From Prorocentrum cordatum (Eukaryota; Sar; Dinophyceae; Prorocentrales; Prorocentraceae), in assembly GCA_963575745.1 (NCBI GenBank), contig CAUYUJ010008081.1, forward strand, positions 1 through 42,420: DNA of 42,420 nucleotides, read 5' to 3'. This document shows positions 29,885 through 41,294 of this stretch, piece by piece. Made by a program: the position numbers and the translations under genes. The notes beneath the pieces were generated by a model. It was not told the DNA's origin. It did not search any database and saw only the letters and a list, made by a program, of their open reading frames with translations. How positions within the stretch are numbered: the stretch's first letter is position 1; every line of letters begins with the position of its first letter.

Positions 29885-30290
29885 GGAGCCCGAACGACTC
29901 ACACCAGGACGAGGGGCCCGAACGACTCACACCACGAAGAGCCCGAACGACTCACACCACAAGGAGGGGCCCGAACGACTCACACCAGGACGAGGTGCCC
30001 GAACGACTCACAACACGAGGAGCCCGAACGACTCACACCACGACGCGGGCCCCGAACGACTCACTCCACGAGGAGCCGGAACGAGTCACACCAGGAGGAG
30101 GGGCCCGAGCGACTCACACCAGGACGAGGGGTCCGAACAACTCACACCACGAGAAGCCCGAACGACTCACACCAGGACGAGGAGCCCGAACGACTCACAC
30201 CACGAAGAGCCCGAACGACTCACACCAGGAAGAAGGGCCCGAACGACTCACACCAGGACGAGAAACCCCAAACGACTCAAATCACGAGGA
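29885..30290. repeat. CGAACGACTCACACC 25-31-bp minisatellite
   Basis: About 14 copies of a core CCCGAACGACTCACACCA followed by alternating GGACGAGGGG or CGAAGAG endings, giving spacings such as 28 and 25 bases. It abuts the 11-bp array with little intervening sequence. Confidence 0.9.
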
Positions 30291-30492
30291 GCGCTATCTC
30301 TCCCTCCTCCTCCGCCTCGTCCTTCTCCCGCTCCCCTCACAAGGAGGATGTACAAGGAGGCGGGAGGAAGGAGGAACAGGGGAGATATGCGGGGCCAAGC
30401 GGACACACGCCTGAAAAACACGACTGTCGGCATGCTTCGCAAGAGTTGCTGCTGTGAGATGGGCTGGTGGGGATACGCGAAGCGTAAAGAAT

Positions 30493-30660
30493 TTTTGCAG
30501 CCTTCACTGGGATCGATTTCTCGTCGCAGGTAGCGGCCTGATGTCTGCGAACGTCCAAAAACAGCTCTAGGTGCCCAAACGGTTTGGGATTAGCCACTTG
30601 GTGATTCTCGACACGCCTGGGAATCTGGGCCGCCCCTTCCAGCCCCGCAGAGAAAAGATT
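30493..30660. repeat. Head of tandem unit 3, separated from its body
   Basis: These 168 bases match the start of unit 1 (1225-1391) and unit 2, up to GCAGAGAAAAGAT. In units 1 and 2 the next bases are AACGAACTGCCCGG; in unit 3 that word is found only at about 33022. The head is thus displaced by an insertion. Confidence 0.92.
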
Positions 30661-30808
30661 ATCCCGGCAAAGCAACCTAACATCGATGTGTAGGAGCATA
30701 TCTGGAAGCATTCCCCTTAAGATTCGGATGAGAATCCAGTTGTAGAATTCTGCTGTTCTCGCAGTCGTAGTCGCATTCGCGATGACAGTCGCAGTGGCAA
30801 CGGCAGTC

Positions 30809-32425
30809 ACAGACACAGCCTCAGCCTCAGCCTGCCTCAGCCTCAGCCTCAGCCTGCCTCAGCCTCAGCCTGCCTCAGCCTCAGCCTCAGCCTGCTTCAG
30901 TCTCAGCCTCAGTCTGCCTTCAGCCTCGGCCTCAGCCTCAGCCTGCATCAGCCTCAGCCTGCATCAGCCTCAGCCTCAGCCTCAGCCTGCCTCAGCATCA
31001 GCCTGCCTCAGCCTCAGCCTCAGCCTGCCTCAGCCTCAGCCTCAGCCTGCTTCAGCCTCAGCCTGAATCTGCCTTCAGCCTCGGCCTCAGCCTCAGCCTG
31101 CCTCAGACTCAGCCTGCATCAGCCTCAGCCTCAGCCTCAGCCTGCATCAGCATCAGCCTGCCTCAGCCTCAGCCTCAGCCTCAGCCTGCCTCAGCCTCAG
31201 CCTCAGCCTGTTTCAGCCTCAGCCTCAGTCTGCCTGCAGCCTCGGCCTCAGCCTCAGCCTGCCTCAGCCTCAGCCTGCCTCAGCCTCAGCCTCAGCCTCA
31301 GCCTGCCTCAGCCTCAGCCTCAGCCTGCTTCAGCCTCAGCCTCAGTATGCCTTCAGCCTCGGCCTCAGCCTCAGCCTGCCTCAGCCTCAGCCTGCCTCAG
31401 CCTCAGCCTCAGCCTCACCCTGCCTCAGCATCAGCCTGCCTCAGCCTCAGCCTCAGCCTGCCTCAGCCTCAGCCTCAGCCCGCTTCAGCCTCAGCCTCAG
31501 TCTGCCTTCAGCCTCGGCCTCAGCCTCAGCATGCCTCAGCCTCACCCTGCATCAGCCTCAGCCTCAGCCTCAGCCTGCCTCTGCCTCAGCCTCAGCCTGC
31601 TTCAGCCTCAGCCTCAATCTGCCTTCAGCCTCGGCCTCAGCCTCAGCCTGCCTCAGCCTCAGCCTGCAGCAGCCTCAGCCTCAGCCTCAGCCTCAGCCTC
31701 AGCCTGAGCCTGCCTCAGCCTCAGCCTGCCTCAGCCTCAGCCTCAGCCTGCCTCAGCCTCAGCCTCAGCCTGCTTCAGCCTCAGCCTCAGTCTGCCTTCA
31801 GCCTCTGCCTCAGCCTCAGGCTGCCTCAGCCTCAGCCTGCATCAGCCTCAGCCTCAGCCTCAGCCTGCCTCAGCCTCAGCCTCAGTCTGCCGTCGGCCTC
31901 GGCCTCAGCCTCAGCCTGCCTCAGTCTCAGCCTGCATCAGCCTCAGCCTCAGCCTCAGCCTGCCTCAGCATCAGCCTGCCTCAGCCTCAGCCTGCCTCTG
32001 CCTCAGCCTCAGCCTGCTTCAGCCTCAGCCTCAGTCTGCCTTCAGCCTCGGCCTCCGCCTCAGCCTGCCTCAGCCTCAGCCTGCATCAGCCTCAGCCTCA
32101 GCCTGCCTCAGCCTCAGCCTGCATCAGCCTCAGCCTCAGCCTCAGCCTCAGCCTCAGCCTCAGCCTCAGCCTGCTTCAGCCAAAGCCTCAGTCTGCCTTG
32201 AGCCTTGGCCTCAGCCTCAGCCTCAGCCTGCCTCAGCCTCAGCCTGCATCAGCCTCAGCCTCAGCCTCAGCCTGCCTCAGCATCAGCCTGCCTCAGCCTC
32301 AGCCTGCCTCAGCCTCAGCCTCAGCCTGCTTCAGCCTCAGCCTCAGTCTGCCTTCAGCCTCGGCCTCAGCCTCAGCCTGCACATCCTCAGCCTGCCTCAG
32401 CCTCAGCATCAGCCTGCCTCAGCAT
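30809..32425. repeat. CAGCCT-based satellite with higher-order units
   Basis: About 1.6 kb of CAGCCT hexamers mixed with CTGCCT and CATCAG variants. The marker TCTGCCTTCAGCCTCGG (or close variants) recurs 11 times from 30913 to 32347 at spacings of 95, 117, 149, 155, 157, 161 and 173 bases, with 155 the most frequent. This shows a higher-order unit whose length varies by gain and loss of short words. Confidence 0.95.
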
Positions 32426-32842
32426 TCAAAATGTGGCCCGGGAATGGAGTTCTGGAAACTCGAAGAACACGAAGTGGCCTACAGTTGGCTCCGGGCATTC
32501 AAAATCATGCCCAGGAATGGAGTTCTGGGAACTCGAAGATCACGAAGTGGCCTACAGTTGGCTCCGGGCATCCAAAATGTGGCCCGGGAATGGAGTTCTG
32601 GGAAGTCGAAGAACACGAAGTGGCCTACAGTTGGCTCCGGGCATCCAAAATGTGGCCCGGGAATGGAGTTCTGGGAAACAGAAAAGCACGAAGTGGCCTA
32701 CAGTTGGCTCCGGTCATCCAAAATGTGGCCCGGGAGTGGAGTTCTGGGGAATCGAAGAGCACGAAGTGGCCTACAGTTAGATCCGGGCTTCCAAAATGTG
32801 GCCCGGGAATGGAGTTCTAGGAAATCGAAAAGCACGAAGTGT
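32426..32842. repeat. 73-bp repeat, about six copies
   Basis: Exact 73-base spacing of TTGGCTCCGG at 32485, 32558, 32631 and 32704, then a variant at 32777, with a partial first copy at about 32426. The array ends in the same tail (GTGTGACTGTATGCG) as at 1085. Confidence 0.95.
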
Positions 32843-33485
32843 GTGACTGTATGCGAAAAACGATCCCCGCCGGCAAACCCCAACAGCCCCCCAACTGCCA
32901 CCCAACTGCCCCCAACGGCTGCCCAGACCCCCCTGTGGAGGAATGTTGAAGTAATGTTGAAGTAATGTGCTGCTCTCTTTTTAGCCCATTAGAAACCTAT
33001 CAGTCTTCGATGTTAGGTAATAACGAACTGCCCGGCCGACGCAGCTGCCCTGCGCGCAGCGCAGGGGCTTTGCCCTCTCTGACGATGCGCCGCGCAACGG
33101 CATGCTAACATTTCGGGACCGTGGACCACATCCGCGCGAGGGACTGTGCGGAAATGAGCAAGGGGGGGGGGGGAACGGCAGTGAAAGATCGCTGCGGCGT
33201 TGGACCTCTCGGGGCACGTTGCGCGCGAGGGATGCGCCGAACCGGGCGGGGTGGGCGGCCTGTAAGCGCCCTTGACGGGGTCGCGGGTGGAGATCCCTAC
33301 GGGGGCACGAAGTGCGTGAGGGGTGTGCCGAACTAGGCGGGGGGCGGCATGTGAAGGCCCTCGCTGGGGCGACAGGTGGAGGCAGATCCCTCTGGGTGCA
33401 CGAAGCGCGCGAGGGGATGTGCCGGAAGGGCGGGGGGGGGGGGGGGGCGGACTTGGGGCCGTAGGCCCGTGGGTGGGAATACCTT

Positions 33486-33668
33486 TCCTCCTCCTCCTCA
33501 TCCTCACTACGCCTCATCCTTCTCCTCCTCCTCCTCCTCCCTCCTCCCCTCCTCCGCTCTCCGCCTCCTCCTCCCTCCTCCTCCTCCTCCTCCTCCTCCT
33601 CTTCCTTCCTCCTTTTCCTCCTCCTCCTCCTCCTCCTCCTCCTCCTCCTCCTCCTCCTCCTCCTCCTC
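33486..33668. repeat. (TCC)n microsatellite, unit 3
   Basis: About 183 bases of TCC with many interruptions (CATCCTCACTACGCC, CCGCTCTCCGCC); the longest and least regular of the three alleles. Confidence 0.95.
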
Positions 33669-33829
33669 GCGACATGCTTGAACGCGTCGACGTTGCCACC
33701 AGGACGCCCTCAAGGGGGCCACAAGTGGAGCTCCCTAGGGGGCACGGCACGCACAGGGGGCGTGCCGCAACGGGCGGGGCAGGCGGCACGTCAGCGCCCT
33801 CGCTGGGGCCGCCGGTGGCGCACCCTACG

Positions 33830-35781
33830 GGGGCACGAAGCGTATGCGAGGCAACGGGGATGAAGGGAGGAGGGAGAGAGGCGTGCGAGGCCAGGTCGTG
33901 CCAGGATTGGCGAAGGCCGAAAGAGGAGGGGGAAGCGGGAAGGAGGAGGGAGGAACGGGGCGAGCGCGCGGCACTGCAGATTGCGAGCGAGGACCAAGCG
34001 ACATGGTTGGGGAAAAGCTGGGTCCGTATTGGTGGGTTTTCCATCCTGCGTCGATTAGTCTGGCGATCTTGAGGCCTGGACTGGGCTCCCAGAAGCCGAA
34101 GTGGGGATTATCCCTCCGGCGCGATGTTGCCCACCCTCGATAGAAGAGAACCGGCCCTGGACCTCTATGTTTTGCTTCAAACATCGTTGTTGCTATTGCT
34201 GTAGCCCCTGCACCCGATCTTTCAGTTGGCTGTTCTGCACATGTGCTCATATATTGATGATGGCAGTGCGCGTGCCCCTGTACGCTCTGCACATAAGTTC
34301 AAATAGCACACGCGCAAGGAGTCACATGTCGAGCAGCGCCTATGCAGGAATAGGATTAGAGAGAAAGGCGGCCGCCGCTGCGAGCGGATTCGATATCACC
34401 ACTGCCGTCTTAAGGCAGGGATGACAGTGTGTGTTTGGGCCGCCTTAGAGAGCTCGACGTCTTCTGTGAGACGCTTCACGCTATGATGCGCTTGTGGCGC
34501 TGACACTGTGGCGTCGAACTCGGCTAATTGATGTGGATACATGAGTGCGGCCGCCGCCACCTGCGCGGGGCGATTCGACCCCATGAGACCCAAGCGCCCA
34601 GGGATCGACAGAGAGGCCGAGAGCGGCGGGTCAAAGCCGCGGCGCGCTAGGCCCCGCAGAGTAGCGCAGCAGACAACGCGGCACATCATTGCGCCCATAA
34701 GCGAAGACGCAAAGAGTGGTCTGAGATTCCTTCGCGCGGTCTCGGGCGAGCCGCCCAACGCGCGCTTTCAGAGCAGCAACCTGCCAGGCTGCAGGTGAAG
34801 AGACGCGAGCAAGGATCGCCCAGCGCGGGGCCCAGGCGAGGACTCCAATGACAATGGCCCAAGGCAGCGAAACCCAAAATGCACGGCGCCTGTCCAACGC
34901 TCGCGGCGGGACATCGCGGCACCGCTGCACTGCGGGAGAAATAACGCGCGCAAGCCTGCGCGGGGTCGGCGGAGAATGCCCGCGGGGGGCCCCCGTGCAC
35001 GGCGAGCCCCCCCCGGCAGAATCCGGCTACAGAACAGCAGCCGAAAAGAAGCTGGAAAAGAGAACGGCGCGATGGGAAGACGGCGGGAATCGACCGCCGG
35101 CCCCGAGCCCCAGCAGCTCGGCGAGAGCGGCCGGCGGGGCAACCCAAGGAGCGCCGGGCTCTCCGAGGCCGCCTCGCACGAAAAACCGGGGAGCCCCTTC
35201 CCGCGATGAGTCGCGTCGGAAAGAGCACGCACGTGGCCGGCCGCGCCCGTCGCGAGCGCGCCGTGGAAACGGCCGCGAGATCTGGCGCCCAAGCTGCGGG
35301 CCCCAATATTATACACCACCATCAGGCGGCCATGGGCAAAGGAGAAACCCAGCGCGCGAACGCCCTGACAGGGGCGCCACTGCCTGTCCCCGCCAGGCGC
35401 AGGGACTTGCCGCGCGGTCACGCGCGCAGATGGCGGCCGCATTTGGTCGCGAATAATTGCGCACAAACACCCATGGCAGCGCGGTGGTGGCGCAGGAAAA
35501 CGACGGGCCCCCCGGGGATCTTCTGCATCACCCCGGAATATACACCGCGTGTTTGTTTTTTCTCCCGCGTGGAACCGCGCGCCCAAACGGCGCAGCGCGC
35601 GCGACGCGTCATTGCCGAGAGATCCGACGCACCCTGCAACCCGCCGCCGAAAGCATCACCCGATCAAACCCCACTTATATCTATATATAATAAAACAAAA
35701 AAAAAAAAACGCGGCGGCGATGCACACGCGCGGGCCTCAGACAAACGCAGAACAGCAGCGAGAGAGAGAGAGAGGGGAAAC

Positions 35782-35820
<39 letters not shown>

Positions 35821-35856
35821 AAAACCAAAAAAATAATAATAATATATATATATATA

Positions 35857-35905
<49 letters not shown>

Positions 35906-36055
35906 GAGAGAGAGAGAGAGAGAGTGAAGAGAGAGAGAGAAGAGAGGAGCGAGAGAGGAGGAGAGAGAGAGAGAGAGGAGAGAGAGACGAGAGAGAAGAG
36001 AGTGGGGGGAGAGATAAGAACTCGAGAATGAGAGAAAAGAGAGAGAGAGAAAGAC

Positions 36056-36086
<31 letters not shown>

Positions 36087-36127
36087 ATATTATATAGAGA
36101 GAGAGAGAGAGAGAGCGACATAAAGAG

Positions 36128-36177
<50 letters not shown>

Positions 36178-36214
36178 AGAGAAAGAGAAATAGAGAGAGA
36201 GAGGACAAAAAAAC

Positions 36215-36269
<55 letters not shown>

Positions 36270-38695
36270 ACACAACAAAACAACGGGGAAGCCCCTGAAG
36301 CTCGCGAACGGCCCACTCTTTCCAGCGCGGGGCCGATTTGCGAAGGGGGCCAAGCTGCGCTGGCATGGCGGACGTTGGCGCGGCCTTTCGAGCCGCCCCC
36401 CGATCGCCGTGCTCGACCTTCCGAGAATGCTTCCCAGGCTTCAGAACCGCGCCCAAATATCCCGCGCCCCCGACAATCTTCTGGCGAGCCCACACAGTGT
36501 CCGCATATGGGAGCCACTGGAAACATCTGTTGCGAGAGGCATCGGGGCGCGGTTCCTCGATGGGGGCGACGCTGCCTATCTCGGCATCCAGGGAAAGGCC
36601 CGCCAGGGATTCCACAGCGCGACTTCCCCAACCTCCAGGAGCTGCGGGCCCGCGCGGGGCGCGCGGCACGGGGGCGCGCCGAGGTCCACCAGTGACGCGG
36701 GGCCCATGGCAGGCCGAACCTAGCGGCCCCCGAGGATTTGAACGCCGCGAGGGGGGCCCAAGCACAGCAAGGGAAACCCATCGTGGCCAGGGGCAACCGT
36801 GGGAAACATTGAGAAAACCGCCTGCGCGACAAAGGCGCCCGGGCACGCGACCTCCTCGAAGACCGTCGGAACCCCGAAGATGCCCGCGGCGTGCTGGGAG
36901 AAGCTGGCGCGGGCTGGAAGGGCGGCATCAACGGAGCCCTGGCGCCCCCGGGCGCTCCTGATCAGCCCCGAGACTGGCCCCAGAGCCGAGTCCCCATTGG
37001 AGGGCGAGGGCGGCGACTGACCGAGCCTGCTTCAGAACCTTCCTTTCTGAAACCTTCACCGAGCGCCCCAGCCTCGACCCGGACTGCCCCTGGCGCCCCG
37101 CAGCGCTGCCCCCCTGGGCCTCGCGGAACCCGGCTAACGTCGACAAGGAGGATCTGCGCGCTTGGTGCCAGCGACGATGGGGCCACGAGCATTGAAGCGT
37201 TGCGCATCAAGTTGCGCCAGTCAGTTCCAATGCTAATACATGGCCCGAGACCGAGTTCAGGAGGGCGCCGCGCTTGGGACGCCGCATCTGCGCGCCTCTC
37301 GGTCGCGGGCAAGGGCAGCGGCCCCCCCAGCGGCGCGCCTGCACTCTGCCCTGGCCGCGCACGTGGGGGGATTCGAAATCTGTCCGGCGGTTGCGGGAAG
37401 ATGCCGTGGATATGAAATGTCTGGGGCCAGCCGAGGGGCCAGGAGACAAATTCTCCTCGGGGGGGGCGCGGCAGCCAGGCCAACGAGGGGCAACGGCGGA
37501 GTCGAGAGGCCGAACCTCCAGCACCCGAAAGAACAAGTTAGGAATTAAAGGAATATGCGATAACGGGGTGGATCACATATCACGTGGGCGAATCGGGGGG
37601 GAGCTTGGGCCGCGACGCTGCGCGGCCCCATCCCCACCCCTCCCACGTCGCGCAACTCGCACACGCAGCGTCAGAGATCAGCCGAGGGACCAGGAGACAT
37701 TTTCCCCAGGGAGAGGCGAGGGAGCCACGCTCGCGACGGGCAGCGGTGGAGTCGAGAGGCCGCACCTCCAGCACCCGGGCCCGCCCGGCGAATTGGACGC
37801 AGGCCGCGCACCATACAATTCGTTGAGTCTGATTTGTTTGTTGCCCAGTACGACGTCGATCATGGCCTTGCAGAATAGCGCGGGGCTGACACCTGCAACT
37901 GCACTCCAACAAATACCACCGGGCGATCTTCCAGTAGGGTCGATCTGAAGCCTGAGGGCTTCATAGCACATGCCCCCATGAAGATGGCATCACCCCGCGT
38001 GCGCGCGTCGGCCGGCGTTCCACATGTCAATGCGAATCCACGTGTTCCACCGGGCTCCGACGCGGCGCATCGCAGCTGTGTGCAGCACGCGAGACATCGC
38101 ACATAAGTCTGCACATGCGCGGCACCTGCCGCGTCGTGGAGGCCCCCAGGATAGGCCTCGGGGGCATTTGGGTGAAAAGCGGCGCGAAGGATCTCAGTGG
38201 AGATACCCGCGCGAGGGCGGAAACGCTCAGACTTGGCAAGCCTGGGGGGGGGGGGGCGAGAATACGCCGCCTATCTCTGATACCCGGGCGTCGAGCGATA
38301 GACCAGGTGGCGCACGGGGCCCAACCATATAGCTTCGACGACGCCCCCTCGCATCCACCCCTCTACCACATACTGAAAAGCACGGCAAGGATGGCCCTGG
38401 AGGGCGCGGCCCCAGATGTCCACGCTAAGGGCCGCGGACCCCCTGGATTTCACAGAGCGCCTGGCACCGCCACCCCCAGCCAAAAAAAAGGCCGATAGAT
38501 GGTTCGCAGTCTGCAGGTAGCCTTCTCTGAGCTCTCGAGAAGGCGCCGGAGACGCCGTTGCGCGCACTGACCGCGGCCCACCCTGGGCGGGGCGCTAGTG
38601 TCTTGGCCGCCAGGCGCGTTGGAGCCCAACCGTCGACTGCTTCACGCTGGACTCGAAACGGGCATCCTCAGCTGGCCGGGTCGACTTCCGAGCCC
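33830..38695. other. GC-rich stretch without a supported gene, unit 3
   Basis: Counterpart of 2191-6534. A frame that runs through 4414-4665 on the minus strand of unit 1 meets a stop near 36722 here, arguing against a conserved gene. It contains the expanded GA/A tract and the duplicated module (about 37430-37784). Confidence 0.55.
35757..36268. repeat. Expanded GA tract with A-run and TA-run, unit 3
   Basis: About 510 bases of GA-rich sequence with AGAGAAAG and GAGGAGAG variants, interrupted at 35820-35904 by CCAAAAAAA, an AAT/TA run and 44 consecutive A residues. Units 1 and 2 have only about 36 bases of GA here. About 25 bases past its end (AAACAACGGGGAAGCCCCTGAAG) are also new. Confidence 0.93.
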
Positions 38696-40254
38696 GACCC
38701 TGCGCCCACCGACGAAGTCCAGGAACGCGATCTGCCCGATGTCGAAGACAGACGGGCCGATCTGGCCGATGACCCCCAAGCGTCCTCCGAGACACCTCCG
38801 CGTCGTAGCTGGCATGGGCGAAGGTCGAATAGCCCCGGGCCCAAACCCTCCGCCGCGGCGATGATGACCACCTCGCGCAGCTCGCCGCCGAAGCCCCACA
38901 GGCACCCGTCGGGGCTGCTCGCCTGCCTCGGGCCGAGGAGGGGGTCGGTCCCACAACCGCTGGTCGTTGATCGCGATGGCGTCGTCGAAAGCCCCCCGTC
39001 TTCCATGGATGCCGATGGGAGGTCTCGCGCAGCAACGAACACGTCATGGCGTCGCCAGCACCGGCCACAGGCGCCGTCGCGACGACGCTCTTGCCGGCGA
39101 GCGCCCTCACCTGGATAGGGCGAAGACAACAAGCGTGAGAGACCGCCACCACGATGGCCATCTGCGGGAGCAATGGGAGTTGCCACTGAGCCAGCCTCCG
39201 CCTGCTCCGGCTGACCGCAAGCCAGCTCGCCCTCGGAGAAAGGAGAGAAGGACACGAGTCTTCTTGTGCAGCTCGGGAAACACGTAGCTCAAGGCCGCGA
39301 TCAAGCGACTGGCCCCGTCGGCGCCGTGGCCTCACATGCGCGGGAAGTTGAGGCGGTCAACCACCACCGCGCCCAGCTCGGCCGCGCCCGCCCAAAGTCC
39401 CAGGTCGCGCGCGCCGTCTGGCAGCACAGCCAGCGTCCGCGGATACAGCTGCGCAGCCCTGGGCTCGACGACGATCTTCCCCAGCGCGCTCGCCCACGGG
39501 AGCGCCGAGGCGTTGCGGCGGCGTCCTGGGCTCGAGTGGCCCGTTCCTTCATAAGCCTCCTGGTCTTGGCGCTGACTCGTTGTGAAAGGGCGGCCGCCGC
39601 GGACCTGCCCATTGGCGCGTCCAGGAGGAGGCCCGCGCTAGTGGAGAAGAACAGTGGTCGCGTCCTCTCGGTGGACTTCCAGCCAAGAGGGACCTGCGAA
39701 GAATCCGAACTGACCCCGGAGCCCCTTGTCGGCAGGGTTCCGTTCTGATAAAGGCCCATCTCACGTAGAATCGGGCCCCTGCCGCAAGTGATGGCGCCGC
39801 GACACGTCGGAGAGGGCGCAGGATGTGGCAGCGAGCACGGCCCTTGACCGACCCAAGACAGAGGGGTAGATTGTCCACGATGGCCAGGATCCACGAGCCC
39901 CGGGCGGGCCCAGAAAGCAGGATGCGCCGGTGCCCAGGGCCAAGGCGCCCCCCTCGAGCTCGAGAACATGCGATCGATGTCTCCCTCTGGTGGCGACGAC
40001 AGTCTTCCAGTTCATTCTGTCCAGACAAACTGTGCCAATCTCACCGAAAGGAACCGCTAAGTCCTCAATGTTGTGTACCTTCGGCGTTTCGTCCGACATC
40101 GCATCCACAACACCCGCGCCCCACTCTGTTGCCGCCCCCCACGACCCCCCAAGCACCGTCGTCGCCGCCGTCGAAGCCGGCGTCAGTAGCGAGCGCGGCA
40201 GGATGCCCGCGAGCGCAGCGGCGGACGCTTCAAAGTGGCAGTAGGCACCTGATC
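38696..40254 (-). pseudogene. DIRS-like (tyrosine-recombinase) retroelement remnant, unit 3
   Basis: Same remnant as in units 1 and 2. A further ~96-bp deletion near 38785 removes the stretch corresponding to TPEQVMRRGGW and ASLKRCGKE, so the recombinase core is lost. The RNase H-like half (about 39730-40254) is nearly identical to that of unit 1. Confidence 0.7.
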
Positions 40255-40319
40255 GCCCGGAGCTCTCTCCGCACAGCAGGCCAGATCTCCGCGATCGTCG
40301 GACCGTTCTTTGGGCGGCG

Positions 40320-40631
40320 AAGGCATGGCTGGTATCGGGATTGGTATGTCGCCACTAGATCCCGCATACATGTTGCGATTGTCTACAGGCATTGCTGCTT
40401 CTGTGGCGTCTGCATCGTCTTTGGTATGGTCGTTTGAATCGTTGTTGTCATTGTAGTTGCTGCTGCAAGACATACTGATCTATGTAGTGCTAGCGGTCGT
40501 GCCATTGATAGTCGCCATGCTACAAATACTTGCATTGCGACGTGCATCGGTATTTGTGTTGCTAGTGTGTGTTCTACTGTGTGCTACTGGTATTGCTACT
40601 GCGTTTGGTAATGTTTGTGAGGTTGCCTCAT
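40320..40631. repeat. AT-richer cryptic simple-sequence island, 3' side of gene 3
   Basis: Shares the shortened form of unit 2 (TGTTGCGATTGTCTACAGGC) rather than the longer unit 1 form, although flanking bases on the left follow unit 1. Confidence 0.6.
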
Positions 40632-41294
40632 GCTTTAGACTCTCGGCTCGACGCGCCATCGTTGCAATCAAATGCAAAACGCGCCAGCGCGCCTCCTCCC
40701 CAACAACCATATCATAAGAATGCTCCATTTGAGACGTCCGCGAACCTGTGGCCATTTTCACACGCATGTACTTCAAAGGTGATTATCCTATATTCATGGA
40801 GCGCGCGTCGCAAGCAACTAAAGAGTTATCGCATCCCAGCTGGAGGTCATCATGCACTAGACATGGAGCGTGCGTCGCAAGCAACTGCAAATCCAGAATT
40901 ACTGCTTGCGAGCCGCACAGGACGAGGAAGAGACGAAGACGCGCAACAGAGGGAGGGAGAAGTAAAAAATGGGCCCGATGCTCCGTGAATCTGGCTGGCG
41001 CGACAGGCACCAGCGGGAAAAAGAGCACGAGCGCAAGCGGAGTCAAAACCATGAGTGTGGAAGCGTCGGCTCCCGCAGCGTCTTGGCGCAGGGCACCCTC
41101 GCGCCCACACATCCTCGAGAGCGACGCTGTGAAGAGCTCCCCCCATATCGACTCCTCCGCGTGCCGACACGTCGGAGGAGGAGCCAGCCGCTCTCTGGGA
41201 GAGGCCAGGGCCAAGAGCACCGCACCTCGACCGCCCACGCTGCCGAGGACAGCTGCTCTCTGGCGTCGGCCACGCGATCGCCTTGGCGCCGCGC
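40632..41294. other. 3' flank of protease gene 3
   Basis: Counterpart of 8601-9262; no gene seen. It mixes unit-1-type bases (CTCGGCTCGACG; GGAAGCGTCGGC) with unit-2-type bases (GAGAAGTAAAA; CGGAGTCAAAA). Confidence 0.5.

Larger units (their letters stand above)
30661..33020. other. About 2.36-kb satellite-bearing interruption of unit 3
   Basis: Sequence between the unit 3 head and the rest of the unit, made of a unique lead (30661-30808), the CAGCCT array, the 73-bp array with its tail, and a short unique end with a doubled AATGTTGAAGT word near 32943. No gene is seen; open frames across it follow repeat periodicity. Confidence 0.85.

Noticed and set aside
29885-30290. CRISPR-like array
   Set aside because: Regular short repeats, but the segments between the cores are themselves repeats of two or three types, not unique spacers, and the context is eukaryotic.
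31347-32965. Ser/Ala/Gln/Pro-rich open frames across the CAGCCT and 73-bp arrays
   Set aside because: Pure products of repeat periodicity; the 73-bp unit changes frame at every copy.
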